Shown one piece after another: positions 16,703 to 25,051 of a DNA stretch of 64,000 nucleotides; within the stretch, counting starts at the first letter, position 1, and every line of letters starts with the position of its first letter. The stretch lies in assembly GCA_022484695.1 (NCBI GenBank), contig JAKVKU010000007.1, positions 1-64,000 of the forward strand. Reading direction: 5' to 3'. A program made the position numbers and the translations under genes. This DNA comes from Lactobacillus sp. (GTDB lineage: Bacteria; Bacillota; Bacilli; Lactobacillales; Lactobacillaceae). The notes below the pieces were generated by a model. It saw only the letters and a program-made list of their open reading frames with translations, was not told where the DNA came from and made no database searches.

Positions 16703-17590
16703 ATGGCTCCAATCAAAGTTCAAGAAGGCTACATGCCCTTTCGGGGTTTTAAAACATACTATCGCATTGTGGGGGAACCCAGTGCCACAAAGGCGCCGCT
16801 CCTATTGATCCACGGCGGCCCGGGCTCATCCCACAATTACTTTGAATTACTGGATGATTACGCCGCCACCGGCCGCCAACTCATCATGTATGACCAAGTC
16901 GGCTGCGGCAAGTCCTCTTTGCCTGAGGACCCCGGGGTTTACGTCAAAGAGACCTGGGCCGAGGAACTGGTGGCCCTTAGAAAATATCTACATTTGGATC
17001 ATATCCATATGCTGGGGCAATCTTGGGGCGGCATGCTGGAAATGTTTTACTTGACCAACTACGACCAAACCGGCATCAAAAGTGTCATGATCGATGGCTC
17101 ACCGGCGTCAATCAAGCTGTGGATCCAAGAACAACATCGGCTGATCAAATACTTAAGTTACGAAGATCGACAGGCCATCAGTGAGGCCGAAAGAACCGGG
17201 GACTTCACCGGTCCCAAATACTTAGCCGCCAATGACCGCTATATGGAGCGCTACTGCTGGGATGACCCGGATGAAAATTCGCCCGAACCCTTAAGACGTC
17301 CCACCAATGGCCAGCGGGCCAGCTTGATTGCTGAAGGCCCCAATGAATTTACCGAAAATGGCACCATCAGTGACTTTGATGTGACTGACCAATTGAAAAA
17401 TATCCACGTGCCAGTGTTGGTCACCAATGGCACCGATGACCTGTGCACACCGCTGATCGCCAAATCCGTTTATGACCACATCCCCAATGCCAAATGGCAC
17501 TTGTTTGCCAACAGTCGCCACTTAGCCTTGTTGGACCAACACGACGAGTTTATTCAAGTGATGGATCAATGGTTAAGTGAGCATGATTAA
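16703..17590 (+). CDS. pip: Proline iminopeptidase
   Basis: This 295-residue alpha/beta hydrolase removes N-terminal proline from peptides, a common peptidase of lactic acid bacteria. The oxyanion motif HGGPGSSHNYF, the nucleophile elbow GQSWGGML (Ser), the late Asp in TNGTDDLC and the C-terminal HL after NSRHLALL complete the S33 family triad. ATG 16703 follows AAGGGA. It is probably cytosolic, as no signal peptide is present. A terminator follows. Confidence 0.9.
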   Translation: MAPIKVQEGYMPFRGFKTYYRIVGEPSATKAPLLLIHGGPGSSHNYFELLDDYAATGRQLIMYDQVGCGKSSLPEDPGVYVKETWAEELVALRKYLHLDHIHMLGQSWGGMLEMFYLTNYDQTGIKSVMIDGSPASIKLWIQEQHRLIKYLSYEDRQAISEAERTGDFTGPKYLAANDRYMERYCWDDPDENSPEPLRRPTNGQRASLIAEGPNEFTENGTISDFDVTDQLKNIHVPVLVTNGTDDLCTPLIAKSVYDHIPNAKWHLFANSRHLALLDQHDEFIQVMDQWLSEHD

Positions 17591-17618
17591 GGTGACAATA
17601 ATTTAAATAGGGCCAGCC

Positions 17619-17667
17619 AAAAACCGTTAATTTCAAGTTGAAATAAGCTTGAAACTAGCGGTTTTTT
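17619..17667 (+). terminator. Terminator after pip
   Basis: AAAAACCG...TTTCAAG pairs with CTTGAAA...CGGTTTTTT across a short loop, ending in a T-run on the plus strand. Confidence 0.85.
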
Positions 17668-17700
17668 CAATGGTGCCCGCCCAATTTTTTAAAGGACACT

Positions 17701-17722
17701 TTTGGTCAAAAAAACGACCAAA
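17701..17722. repeat. Inverted-repeat element, copy 1 (GGTC-N8-GACC)
   Basis: TTTGGTC (17701-17707) and GACCAAA (17716-17722) flank an A-run. An almost identical 18-base core (GGTCAAAAAAAYGACCAAAT) recurs at 18198. Each copy sits 124-130 bases before a start in the small-membrane-protein array, so a shared operator is likely. Confidence 0.5.
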
Positions 17723-17851
17723 TCGGGTATAAATGTTGTCATCTCGTGATGTTTTGAACTATTATTATCATAAAGCAAGAAACGGATAAAAAGGATAGGA
17801 CGTTTGTGTTAGCTGGTAATAGGTTTTGACTTCAAGGCAGGTGAGCCCACG

Positions 17852-18172
17852 ATCACGAAGACAACGATAAAAGCTTATTCTTTAGTTTTTTATGGCCTAG
17901 CATTATTGAGCATTGTGCTAGCCATTTATCTACCTAGCATCAGTTGGCTAGCCCTTATTGCTCTAACCATTCTAATGGTCGTTTTAACGGTGGGGTTGGT
18001 TCAAGTATTGCGGCACAACCCCACGAATCAGCCGGGCATGATTCCCAAATTCATCCCCATGTTGGGCTGGACTCTAAACCCCAAGAGCCCAAATTTTGTA
18101 CCAATCGCTTTTTATATGGGAGATATCTTAGCCTTCATGGCCAGTGTGACTTTTTTAAGCGAAAGACTTTGA
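17852..18172 (+). CDS. Small membrane protein, DUF5808-like, with apparent ATC start
   Basis: The frame opens at about 17813 and contains no ATG, GTG or TTG before codon 17906 (TTG), inside the first membrane segment. A good AGGTGA site lies seven bases before ATC 17852, which would give a product of 106 residues, I/M-TKTTIKAYSLVFYG, with two membrane helices and the array's signature IPKFIPMLGWTLNP. So the gene either uses a rare AUC start, starts at TTG 17906, or has lost its ATG by a point mutation. It is the first gene of the array. Function unknown. Confidence 0.45.
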   Translation: MTKTTIKAYSLVFYGLALLSIVLAIYLPSISWLALIALTILMVVLTVGLVQVLRHNPTNQPGMIPKFIPMLGWTLNPKSPNFVPIAFYMGDILAFMASVTFLSERL

Positions 18173-18197
18173 GTGATTTTCTGAAACGAACCATTTA

Positions 18198-18213
18198 GGT
18201 CAAAAAAATGACC
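18198..18213. repeat. Inverted-repeat element, copy 2 (GGTC-N8-GACC)
   Basis: GGTC (18198-18201) and GACC (18210-18213) around an A-run repeat the element at 17701. It stands 124 bases before the SdpI-like gene. Confidence 0.5.
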
Positions 18214-18336
18214 AAATTCGGCAAATGATATAACCTCGCTTAATTTTGGCTTATCCTATGGACTGTCAAATAAAGGTGATCAAAAGCTGATAGGCCAATC
18301 TATCAACTTGATCCAGAAAATAACGAGGTGTTATAA

Positions 18337-18852
18337 ATGCTTTTGTATGAACTTGTAGCTATCAGCCTAGTAGCTGTGATGGGTTATCGCCTTGCTGCGG
18401 TGCCAAAATACAAACCAAGTGGGGCCCATTTTGGCTATCGCACGGCTTACGCCCAGGCCAATCCAGGCAGTTGGGCTATTGCTCAAAAAGTCAGCGCTGG
18501 CTATGGCCTTATCACCAATGTGGTTTTGGTGGTGTTGTTCTTCTCTGACCGGCAACTCACGCCACAAATAGCCGGCTGGCTGGTGTTACTTGCCGTTAGC
18601 ACGCTATTTTTGGTCACAGAAGCGGCGATTTTCTTATTAAACTTGAAGGCTAACCATGCCAAAGCCAGCGGGCGAACCGCAACTGCCAAAGCAGCGCCGC
18701 TCTGGATCCCCAAGAAAATCGGCTTCGGCGTCCAATTGAACCCAGCCAATCCCTTGGGTAAAAAATTAAGTAAAATTATTTTGATTGTGTTACTGCTATT
18801 TTTAGTGATTGTTTTCGCAGTGGCTTTCTATCAGCAATTTAGCGCCAGATAA
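18337..18852 (+). CDS. SdpI-family membrane protein with DUF5808-like tail
   Basis: The 171-residue protein has an N-terminal helix, then FGYRTAYAQANPGSWAIAQK, which fits the SdpI/YhfL signature (GYRT...A...W..A), two further membrane helices, and a C-terminal part with the array motif WIPKKIGFGVQLNPANPLG before a last helix. SdpI of Bacillus protects its producer from the secreted SDP toxin and signals through its regulator SdpR; similar proteins are often immunity or stress membrane proteins. Here the SdpI-like part and the DUF5808-like part are in one chain, which supports linking the smaller neighbours to the same system. Confidence 0.65.
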   Translation: MLLYELVAISLVAVMGYRLAAVPKYKPSGAHFGYRTAYAQANPGSWAIAQKVSAGYGLITNVVLVVLFFSDRQLTPQIAGWLVLLAVSTLFLVTEAAIFLLNLKANHAKASGRTATAKAAPLWIPKKIGFGVQLNPANPLGKKLSKIILIVLLLFLVIVFAVAFYQQFSAR

Positions 18853-18903
18853 GTCAAAAGCTATTCTATAAAGTAACCACTTCTAAAAGAAAGAAGGTTG
18901 TCA

Positions 18904-19275
18904 ATGATGCGGCAAAATAACGCGCCAAAACAAAATCGAAACCGGAAGTTGTATGTCACCTTAACCATGGTATTTTTAGTCATCGCCCTGGCACCGGTCT
19001 TGCTTTTGCCCATGGTAAACGGCGATGCTAAGTTAGCTAAGATCATCGGTATTTTCAGTATGGCCATGATTATCCCAGTATTACTTCTCAGTTTGAAGGT
19101 ACTGCAAAGCTATTACGACAAAGCCGAGTTGCGCCACAAACCATTGCTGATTCCCAAAGCATTTGGATATGGCTTGTCCATTAATCCCTATCATCCTGCC
19201 GGCAAAGCCATTTGGTTTGGCATTATTGTCGGCGTGGTGATTTTGTTGATCAAGATGATCGTAACACCGGCTTAA
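18904..19275 (+). CDS. Small DUF5808-like membrane protein
   Basis: This 123-residue protein has a basic Asn/Gln-rich start, two membrane helices, a short cytosolic loop with the signature LLIPKAFGYGLSINPYHPAG, and a final helix. The signature is shared with six other proteins in the window and fits the DUF5808 domain. It is nearly the same protein as at 46684. ATG 18904 follows AAGGTTG; TTG 18898 is less likely. It lies 39 bases before the four-helix protein at 19315, and the two are duplicated together at 46.7-47.8 kb. Confidence 0.65.
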   Translation: MMRQNNAPKQNRNRKLYVTLTMVFLVIALAPVLLLPMVNGDAKLAKIIGIFSMAMIIPVLLLSLKVLQSYYDKAELRHKPLLIPKAFGYGLSINPYHPAGKAIWFGIIVGVVILLIKMIVTPA

Positions 19276-19314
19276 ACACACGTTGTCACACACTCAAAAG
19301 GGAGGTATTTTATC

Positions 19315-19827
19315 ATGAAGAAGCCAATCGTCAAACTAGCCGCTTTATTTGTCGGGGTCTTGTTGGAAGCCCTGCTGTTATGTTACTGGCAGGTCTATAC
19401 GTTCCCAGCCGCTAAAACTGCGGCGGCCATCGCCGGCAAAGAAAGCCTGGTGTTCATCACCGCCGTCATCGGCTACCTGGTGACCACCGTGCTGTCCGCG
19501 CTGATCCCAGTGGCGCTCTACTTGATCATCACCGGCATTTCCGCCAATAAAGAAGGCCTAGTGGCGCCAGCGCCTAAGACCCAGTTAGCCATGTACTATT
19601 ATGTGAATTGTTTATTCGTCACCACCTTGACCTTGGTATTCACGTACTTCACCCATAATGCCGTGCCAGCGGTGGCTACCATGGCAGTCTATTACGGCGG
19701 GGTCATCATTCAATTACTATTAAGTTACAGCGTTTTTGGCAAACGTCGCGGCGCCTACGGGATATTTGCCATCGTGATCTTAGTCCTAGCTTCCATTAAC
19801 CCAATCATGCAATTGTTCGCCAAATAA
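19315..19827 (+). CDS. Four-helix membrane protein paired with the DUF5808-like protein
   Basis: The 170-residue protein has four predicted membrane helices (about residues 7-28, 44-72, 91-112 and 120-165) and no catalytic motif. I do not recognise the family. Shared marks with the copy at 47332 are QVYTFP.AKTA, YYVNCLFVTTLTLVFTY and the stretch ending GGVIIQLLLSYS. A GGGAGG site precedes the ATG. Keeping the same partner in two loci suggests that the two proteins work together. Confidence 0.6.
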   Translation: MKKPIVKLAALFVGVLLEALLLCYWQVYTFPAAKTAAAIAGKESLVFITAVIGYLVTTVLSALIPVALYLIITGISANKEGLVAPAPKTQLAMYYYVNCLFVTTLTLVFTYFTHNAVPAVATMAVYYGGVIIQLLLSYSVFGKRRGAYGIFAIVILVLASINPIMQLFAK

Positions 19828-19829
19828 TT

Positions 19830-19860
19830 AAAGCACGCAACTGGATAGGTTGCGTGCTTT
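19830..19860 (+). terminator. Hairpin after the four-helix gene
   Basis: A perfect 12-bp stem (19830-19841 with 19849-19860) lies directly after the stop codon. The T-run is short, so it may attenuate rather than fully stop transcription into the next gene. Confidence 0.5.
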
Positions 19861-19882
19861 AGTAGCGAAAAGAGGGATGATT

Positions 19883-20281
19883 ATGCGACACGATAATAAC
19901 CAACCCAACGCACCAAAAGAAGCTAAACCCACCCAAAAGACAGAAAAATATCAGGTTTTTCGCATTGTCATTGGCCCGATAAGTTTAGTGGTGTTAGCGG
20001 TCATTTTGCTGAAGCCTTTTGTGCCAGTGTTACAACAAACACTTAGCGGCCGGCTGGGGCAGATTGCCGTGTTAATCTTTTATATACTGATATTAGTGCT
20101 AAATGTTATTTTAGAACTGCAAACACCGGTGGATTATGACCCTGACCGTCTCCAGGGCAAGCTTTTTGTCACCAGACGCTATGGCTATGCCTTTAAAGAT
20201 GTCAATCCTAGAAATCCTTGGGGGATGTTCTTGTATGTCTTTACGATTGGCTGTGCCATTTATGCGCTGTTTTTTTATTAA
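19883..20281 (+). CDS. Small DUF5808-like membrane protein
   Basis: This 132-residue protein has a charged, Lys/Pro-rich start (APKEAKPTQKTEKYQVFR), two membrane helices (about 27-50 and 58-80), then the signature LFVTRRYGYAFKDVNPRNPWG and a last helix. ATG 19883 is chosen because AGAGGG lies six bases upstream. It is more similar to the two genes that follow than to the gene at 18904. Confidence 0.6.
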   Translation: MRHDNNQPNAPKEAKPTQKTEKYQVFRIVIGPISLVVLAVILLKPFVPVLQQTLSGRLGQIAVLIFYILILVLNVILELQTPVDYDPDRLQGKLFVTRRYGYAFKDVNPRNPWGMFLYVFTIGCAIYALFFY

Positions 20282-20324
20282 TGCAGTGCGATTATTATAA
20301 AGAAAGTAACCGAGGCAAAATAAG

Positions 20325-20747
20325 ATGAAAAACGCAAAGAAGCAAAAGGCTAATTTTCAAAAACAACAAGCTGCCCAACAGAAGACGAATGCAGCCGAAA
20401 AGCGCCGCGCGAAAAGATATCAAATTTATCGGGATATCTTGGGGACTATCAGTTTTTTGATGCTGGCTTTCATTGGGATATCGTTCTTTGTCCCATCTTG
20501 GCGCGCAGCCGCTGCTGGCCCGGTGGTGCAGCTGATCATCTTGGCAGTACTCTTAATTATTGTGGGGATCGTTATTTATATAGAAAAGCGCATGCCCCAT
20601 CAATTTGATACGGCCCGAGCCCAAAACAAGCTTTTTGTACCCAAAGCCTATGGGGTTGGGATTACGGTGAATCCTCACAATCCCTTGGGTATCTTATTTT
20701 ACGTCTTAATAGCAATCTTGTTCTTGGTAAGTGTTTTTTGGTTGTAA
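20325..20747 (+). CDS. Small DUF5808-like membrane protein
   Basis: The 140-residue product starts with a strongly basic Gln/Ala/Lys stretch (KKQKANFQKQQAAQQK), then RYQIYRDILGTISF, two helices, the signature LFVPKAYGVGITVNPHNPLG and a closing helix. It is a recent-looking paralogue of the gene at 20768 (shared FQKQQAAQ and QIYRD). The tail-like basic start suggests interaction with lipid head groups or RNA, but this is a guess. Confidence 0.6.
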   Translation: MKNAKKQKANFQKQQAAQQKTNAAEKRRAKRYQIYRDILGTISFLMLAFIGISFFVPSWRAAAAGPVVQLIILAVLLIIVGIVIYIEKRMPHQFDTARAQNKLFVPKAYGVGITVNPHNPLGILFYVLIAILFLVSVFWL

Positions 20748-20767
20748 AACAAAATTGAGGCAATGTT

Positions 20768-21181
20768 ATGAAAAATATTAATAAACGTAAATCAGCCTTT
20801 CAAAAACAACAAGCTGCCCAAAAACGTGCCGTTGAACTTGAACAACGAGCCGCCAGGAAACATCAAATTTATCGCGATATGCTTGGGGGGATCAGCCTAT
20901 TAGCGATTATTTTTGTGGTGGTAAGTGCGCTGGTGCCGCCAGTGCGCACCGCGCTTCAGGGCGTTATTCCAAAAGTAGGCATTTTATTGTTACTCGTATT
21001 TCTGGTGGCGGTCACCATTATTGTGGCCTTGAAAATCCCCCCTAGAGCAGATGTGGGCAAGCAATTCCTTATCCCTAGAAGATATGGGATTGGGTCCACC
21101 ATTAATCCCCGCAATCCCTGGGGATTACTGATTTATGGGGTTATTGCCATTTTGCTGATCTATACGATATTCGCCCCTTAG
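20768..21181 (+). CDS. Small DUF5808-like membrane protein
   Basis: This 137-residue paralogue of the gene at 20325 has the same basic start (RKSAFQKQQAAQKRAV), KHQIYRDMLGGISL, two helices and the signature FLIPRRYGIGSTINPRNPWG. Its stop codon abuts the stop of the convergent response regulator (21182) with no gap and no visible terminator, so the two transcripts probably overlap. Confidence 0.6.
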   Translation: MKNINKRKSAFQKQQAAQKRAVELEQRAARKHQIYRDMLGGISLLAIIFVVVSALVPPVRTALQGVIPKVGILLLLVFLVAVTIIVALKIPPRADVGKQFLIPRRYGIGSTINPRNPWGLLIYGVIAILLIYTIFAP

Positions 21182-21919
21182 TTAGCCATGCAAAACCCCC
21201 AAGCGCTGCTGTAGCTCCCGAATCTTATTACGGGCCACCAGGCAATAAGTGTCAGCCCCAAAATAAACCAGCCGTTCATGATGATCCAAAGCCGTGACAT
21301 TTGCCAGGTTGATCACAAAGGACTGATGGCAGCGAAATAGCCGCGGATCCATTGCAGCAATTGCCTTCAAAGACCCAAAGAACTCACAGCGCTTGTGGCG
21401 CATGACCAAATTGACCTTATGATTCAAGCCCGTGGTCTCAAAATAAAGAATCTCCTCATAAGGCACCTGGAGGTTGGTGTAGTTGTTCTTCAAACTAAAA
21501 GTGTCATCGGCCAAGGGTACTTGTTGGTGGGCTAAAGCTGTTTTTAAGCTGTCTAAAACTTGGTCGTGGTACTTTTGCGGGTCGTCTTTGGGGATGAAAT
21601 GTAACGCCGCTACCTTATAATCATAGGTCAGGGGTAAGAATTCCGAGTAAGTGGTGACAAAACTAATGGTGCCATAGGGGTCTAGCTGGCGAATCTGTTC
21701 CGCCAGTTCCAAACCCGCTTTCTTTTGGGCCCCGATGGTAATGTCTAAAAAGTATAAATTATTGATGGGGGCAGTGGCCATCTGCGCCAATAGCCGTTGG
21801 GGCCGGTCGCTGGTCTGGATCTGGACTTTGCTGGCCTTTAAGTCCGCGACAAACTGGTCTAATAAACGTTTTAATTTTTGTTGTTGCAGGATATCATCCT
21901 CTAAGATAAAAATATTCAT
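21182..21919 (-). CDS. LytTR-family response regulator (AgrA/ComE type)
   Basis: The 245-residue regulator has a receiver domain (about residues 1-125) with the acidic pair EDD (7-9), phospho-acceptor D59 in LYFLDI and conserved TT..S near residue 90. A LytTR DNA-binding domain (about 140-240) follows, with FFGSLKAI and FRCHQSFVINLANV, close to the AgrA/ComE pattern. Such regulators usually answer to a secreted peptide through the paired kinase and bind direct repeats 21 bp apart, as seen at 431-463. It overlaps the kinase gene by four bases. Confidence 0.88.
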   Translation of the reverse strand: MNIFILEDDILQQQKLKRLLDQFVADLKASKVQIQTSDRPQRLLAQMATAPINNLYFLDITIGAQKKAGLELAEQIRQLDPYGTISFVTTYSEFLPLTYDYKVAALHFIPKDDPQKYHDQVLDSLKTALAHQQVPLADDTFSLKNNYTNLQVPYEEILYFETTGLNHKVNLVMRHKRCEFFGSLKAIAAMDPRLFRCHQSFVINLANVTALDHHERLVYFGADTYCLVARNKIRELQQRLGVLHG

Positions 21920-23208
21920 AGACTGGGAATACCTCCTAAAGGCGTTGAAGTGAGGACTTGGCGAAAGCGGCCATCTTGGCAGGTGGTCTGCAGCATTAAA
22001 TTGGGATGGCGGTCCAGGAGTTCTTTCACAATGGCCAGCCCTAAGCCGTGGTCGCCGGTTTTCGTGGATACTTTGGGTTTGAAGATCTGATTGATATTCA
22101 AGTCAGTTTGGTCGGTGGTGTTGTCAATGATAACCACCAACTGCTGGGGCTGGTTATAGGCAATAAAGGCAATGTTCAACTGGGGGTCAGCCACGCTGGC
22201 ATTGGCCTCGATGGCGTTATCTAAGAAGATGGATAAGATACGTAAATAGTCCACCAGCTCCACATAACAGTCCACCACCGGGGCCTCGATTTCAACGCTA
22301 GTGGCGATATTTAAGCCCAGGGCGCTAATGATTTTGGCCGACAGTAAACTTTTCAAGGCTGGAATTTTCAGATTGCTTAAATGGGTCAAATTGAACTTAC
22401 TGTTTTGCAGGGGCTGGCCGTATTTGGCGATGACATTGTTATAAATTTGGGTGATGGCCGGCAGGTCCTGGTTGGCGATGCTGTCTTGCAGGCTGACCAA
22501 CACGTTACCCAGGTCGTGGCGGACTTCGTGGATTTCGTTGTACATGCCTTCGATTTGCTGGGTATAGGTGGTGAGTTGGGCCAACTGGGCCCGGCGTAAT
22601 TCCTTGATTTGGTCGGCTTGCATCAAGCGGATCTTCATGGTGATATAAAGCAATAACAGGGCCATGACGGCGAAAAATATCCCGGAGATCACGTAGCGCA
22701 GAGCACTGAAATCCCGGTCCAAAGCTTGTAGGAAGTAACTGCTAAATTCTGCCGCCAGTAACAGGGCTAACACGCTGTTGATGACTTGCAACATGGCTTT
22801 CACCGGGAGTTCGTAAGCGGCGTGCAACAAGCGGAAGTTAGGGTTGGCTACTTTTAAGAAGACCAGGTTTAATAACACTGGCACGGGAATAATAATAAAT
22901 TCCAGGATATTGTAAATTGGCGCCAGCGCCGCTAAGGAATCTAAAATATTGCCGATCAGAGAAAAGAAGGACACCGTGTACAGGCTAAAGAACAGGGCCA
23001 GGTATTGCCGGTCTTTAAAGGCCGGGAGCCCATACAAATAAAATAGCACTAGGGCTATGAGATAGATGCCGTAGTCCGGCAGCCACAGGCCTAGGCCGGC
23101 TAGGGGGATGAAGCTGAGCAGTTGCCAGCGCCGTAGTTTGAGGCCACTGGTTTGCTGATAAATCAGCAACAAGGCGCCTGTCTGTAATAATAAATTCAGT
23201 AGTAGCAA
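21916..23208 (-). CDS. AgrC-type sensor histidine kinase
   Basis: The kinase (430 residues from TTG 23208) has six to seven membrane helices over residues 1-195, a short coiled segment, the phospho-acceptor H231 in EVRHDLGNVL, and a GHKL ATPase domain with N in FLDNAIEA and the G-box GDHGLGLAIV. This is the HPK10/AgrC layout that senses peptide pheromones. TTG 23208 has no ribosome site; AAAGGGAG lies ten bases before an in-frame ATC at 23223, which would add five residues. No pheromone gene or AgrB/D was found next to it. Confidence 0.85.
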   Translation of the reverse strand: MLLLNLLLQTGALLLIYQQTSGLKLRRWQLLSFIPLAGLGLWLPDYGIYLIALVLFYLYGLPAFKDRQYLALFFSLYTVSFFSLIGNILDSLAALAPIYNILEFIIIPVPVLLNLVFLKVANPNFRLLHAAYELPVKAMLQVINSVLALLLAAEFSSYFLQALDRDFSALRYVISGIFFAVMALLLLYITMKIRLMQADQIKELRRAQLAQLTTYTQQIEGMYNEIHEVRHDLGNVLVSLQDSIANQDLPAITQIYNNVIAKYGQPLQNSKFNLTHLSNLKIPALKSLLSAKIISALGLNIATSVEIEAPVVDCYVELVDYLRILSIFLDNAIEANASVADPQLNIAFIAYNQPQQLVVIIDNTTDQTDLNINQIFKPKVSTKTGDHGLGLAIVKELLDRHPNLMLQTTCQDGRFRQVLTSTPLGGIPSL

Positions 23209-23392
23209 GATAGCGTTTGTGATTTTGGCACAACTCCCTTTGCAGCAACATCATTTTGCAAGATACCGGTCAGTTAATCCTTTGTATTATCAGGATAGCG
23301 CAGGTGTTCAGGCAAGGCAAACCAAAGATTTAACTTATCAAAATTACTTTAAATTTCAAACAAATAAAGCATTAATTCAGAAGGTGTGGCGT

Positions 23393-23737
23393 ATGTATGT
23401 TTGGTTAGACCGCTTGACCCATTTTACCAGATGGGTGGGCCTATTGTTGGGGGTGGTGGAGGTCATTGTCTTTTTGGTGGCTTATCCCAATTTACCGGCA
23501 ACGATTCCCACCCACATGAGTGGCGGGGGCCACGTGGACGGCTATGGGCCCAAAATAACCTTGATCACACTACCACTGATCGTCATCGTGGTGAGCTTTT
23601 TGTGTCATGAAAAGTTCATTGATAACCAAATTCCCCCTTTCACCTCTACGAATGCTGGGACCAAACTGTTGATGATTGGCTTAGTCGTCGCCGTGGCCGT
23701 GGTCTCAATTCGATTTTTCAGTCTTATTGTCTTTTAA
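23393..23737 (+). CDS. DUF1648-type membrane protein
   Basis: The 114-residue product has an N-terminal helix, the DUF1648 signature YPNLPATIPTHMSGGGHVDG (about residues 35-55), then two further helices. DUF1648 is commonly found in the same polypeptides as SdpI and DUF5808 regions, so this gene belongs functionally with the array on the other side of the two-component system. ATG 23393 follows AAGGTG; the frame is open further upstream, but without a better start. Confidence 0.7.
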   Translation: MYVWLDRLTHFTRWVGLLLGVVEVIVFLVAYPNLPATIPTHMSGGGHVDGYGPKITLITLPLIVIVVSFLCHEKFIDNQIPPFTSTNAGTKLLMIGLVVAVAVVSIRFFSLIVF

Positions 23738-23879
23738 GGCCCGGCTGGGGGGAAGCATCCGAGCTAAACTCTGGCCTAGGTGATTAAATCCCGTAGAACT
23801 TGCGGTTAGGCACCATAATATCTAATTGGTCCAAATTGTATTACAATGAGGGTGAATTCAATAGAATGGGGGAATTCGC

Positions 23880-24677
23880 ATGTCTAGACAAAGTCTAAAG
23901 GCAGAGGCAAGACAGCTGCTTAATAAGCATTATGGTTATTTCTTGATTTTATTTATCCCGATTTTTGTCTTGGAAGTACTGAATTGGTTGATTGTGAGAA
24001 TCATCCAGTATCGGCTGGTATTTAGCAATTTGTATGGCCGGGGCTTTGGGGGTTATGGCTTTCGCCACGGGTATTATGGCGGTAACCACTTCCGGGGCGG
24101 TGGCGCCGCCTTTATGGGGAATCCCTTTGGCTTTTTAACCACTACGATTCCAGGCATCGTGCTGACCATTGCCACGGTCAGTGCTACCTTTATCTTGATT
24201 GACGCTCTGCGGCAAAAACAAGTCAGTGGCCAACCATTCCGGGCCGCCTTTAAGATTTTCACCCGGGGGGAATATTTCATCGGCACAGTGCTGATCAATA
24301 TTTTGACCACGATCTACACGGTCCTCTGGTCTTTACTGCTGATCGTGCCGGGCATCGTTAAGAGTTTGGCTTATTCCCAGTCAGCCTATGTTTATCGGGA
24401 TGCCGTGGACAATGACCAACAAATCACCTATTCCGAGGCCATCACCCGGAGTCGGGTCTTGATGAAGGGCCACAAATGGGAGTTATTCGTCATTTACTTG
24501 AGTTTCATTGGCTGGTATTTGATCGTAGCCCTAACGGCTGGCATAGCCGCCATCTGGGTCCAACCATACCTGCAGATGACCCTGGCTAATTTCTATGTGA
24601 AACTAGTGACCCCAGAAACAACAGCAACTGAAGCCACACCGGAAAATCCCGAGACCACTACAGCACCGACTGAATAA
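23880..24677 (+). CDS. DUF975 family integral membrane protein
   Basis: The 265-residue protein starts MSRQSLKAEARQLLNKHYGY, the usual opening of DUF975 proteins, followed by about five membrane helices. A Gly/Phe/Tyr-rich loop (GRGFGGYGFRHGYYGGNHF, about residues 48-68) is an unusual insertion after the first helix. The family also has the pattern SYSQ.AYVYRD before the fourth helix. The Thr/Glu/Pro tail is low complexity. The role of the family is not established. Confidence 0.8.
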   Translation: MSRQSLKAEARQLLNKHYGYFLILFIPIFVLEVLNWLIVRIIQYRLVFSNLYGRGFGGYGFRHGYYGGNHFRGGGAAFMGNPFGFLTTTIPGIVLTIATVSATFILIDALRQKQVSGQPFRAAFKIFTRGEYFIGTVLINILTTIYTVLWSLLLIVPGIVKSLAYSQSAYVYRDAVDNDQQITYSEAITRSRVLMKGHKWELFVIYLSFIGWYLIVALTAGIAAIWVQPYLQMTLANFYVKLVTPETTATEATPENPETTTAPTE

Positions 24678-24682
24678 CAATT

Positions 24683-24753
24683 AAAAAACGCCCTAAGCTA
24701 ATGGCCATCCTAAGACCTACATCAAGTCTTGGTAGCCAGCTTAGGGCGTTTTT
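24683..24753. terminator. Bidirectional terminator
   Basis: A stem of about 16 bp (24683-24699 with 24738-24753), A/T runs on both sides and a structured loop separates the DUF975 gene from the AbrB-type gene. Confidence 0.85.
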
Positions 24754-24762
24754 AGTTGGGTT

Positions 24763-24981
24763 TTATTCCTCAGCCATAAATTTGTCAATGATGGACGACA
24801 CTTGCTGTTGCCGCTGTTGGGTAGCCGATAGCGGTTCTAAGACAATGTTGCCGTCATCTTCTCTAACCAGCAAAGCTGAGCCCTTTTTGATGTGCAATTT
24901 CTTGACCAGCTCTTCTGGCAGTGGCACGTACAAGTCAGCCCCAATTTGGCCGACGGTTTTGGTAGATTCTGTGTTAGTCAT
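24763..24981 (-). CDS. AbrB/SpoVT (MazE-like) DNA-binding protein
   Basis: This 72-residue protein shows the swapped-hairpin AbrB pattern: QIGADLYVPLPEELVKKLHI, KKGSALLVRED and NIVLEPL. Such proteins are transition-state regulators or antitoxins. No toxin-like gene adjoins it; it stands alone between a terminator and the NmrA-type gene. ATG 24981 follows GAGGTG. Confidence 0.75.
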   Translation of the reverse strand: MTNTESTKTVGQIGADLYVPLPEELVKKLHIKKGSALLVREDDGNIVLEPLSATQQRQQQVSSIIDKFMAEE

Positions 24982-25051
24982 CACAATTCACCTCATTAAT
25001 AGTTATAACCTATCTAATTTGGAAAAGATACCGGCAAATCTCGACGTGTAA

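Noticed and set aside
24763-24981. Toxin-antitoxin module based on the AbrB/MazE-like protein
   Set aside because: No toxin-like ORF is adjacent; a terminator follows directly and a metabolic gene lies upstream.
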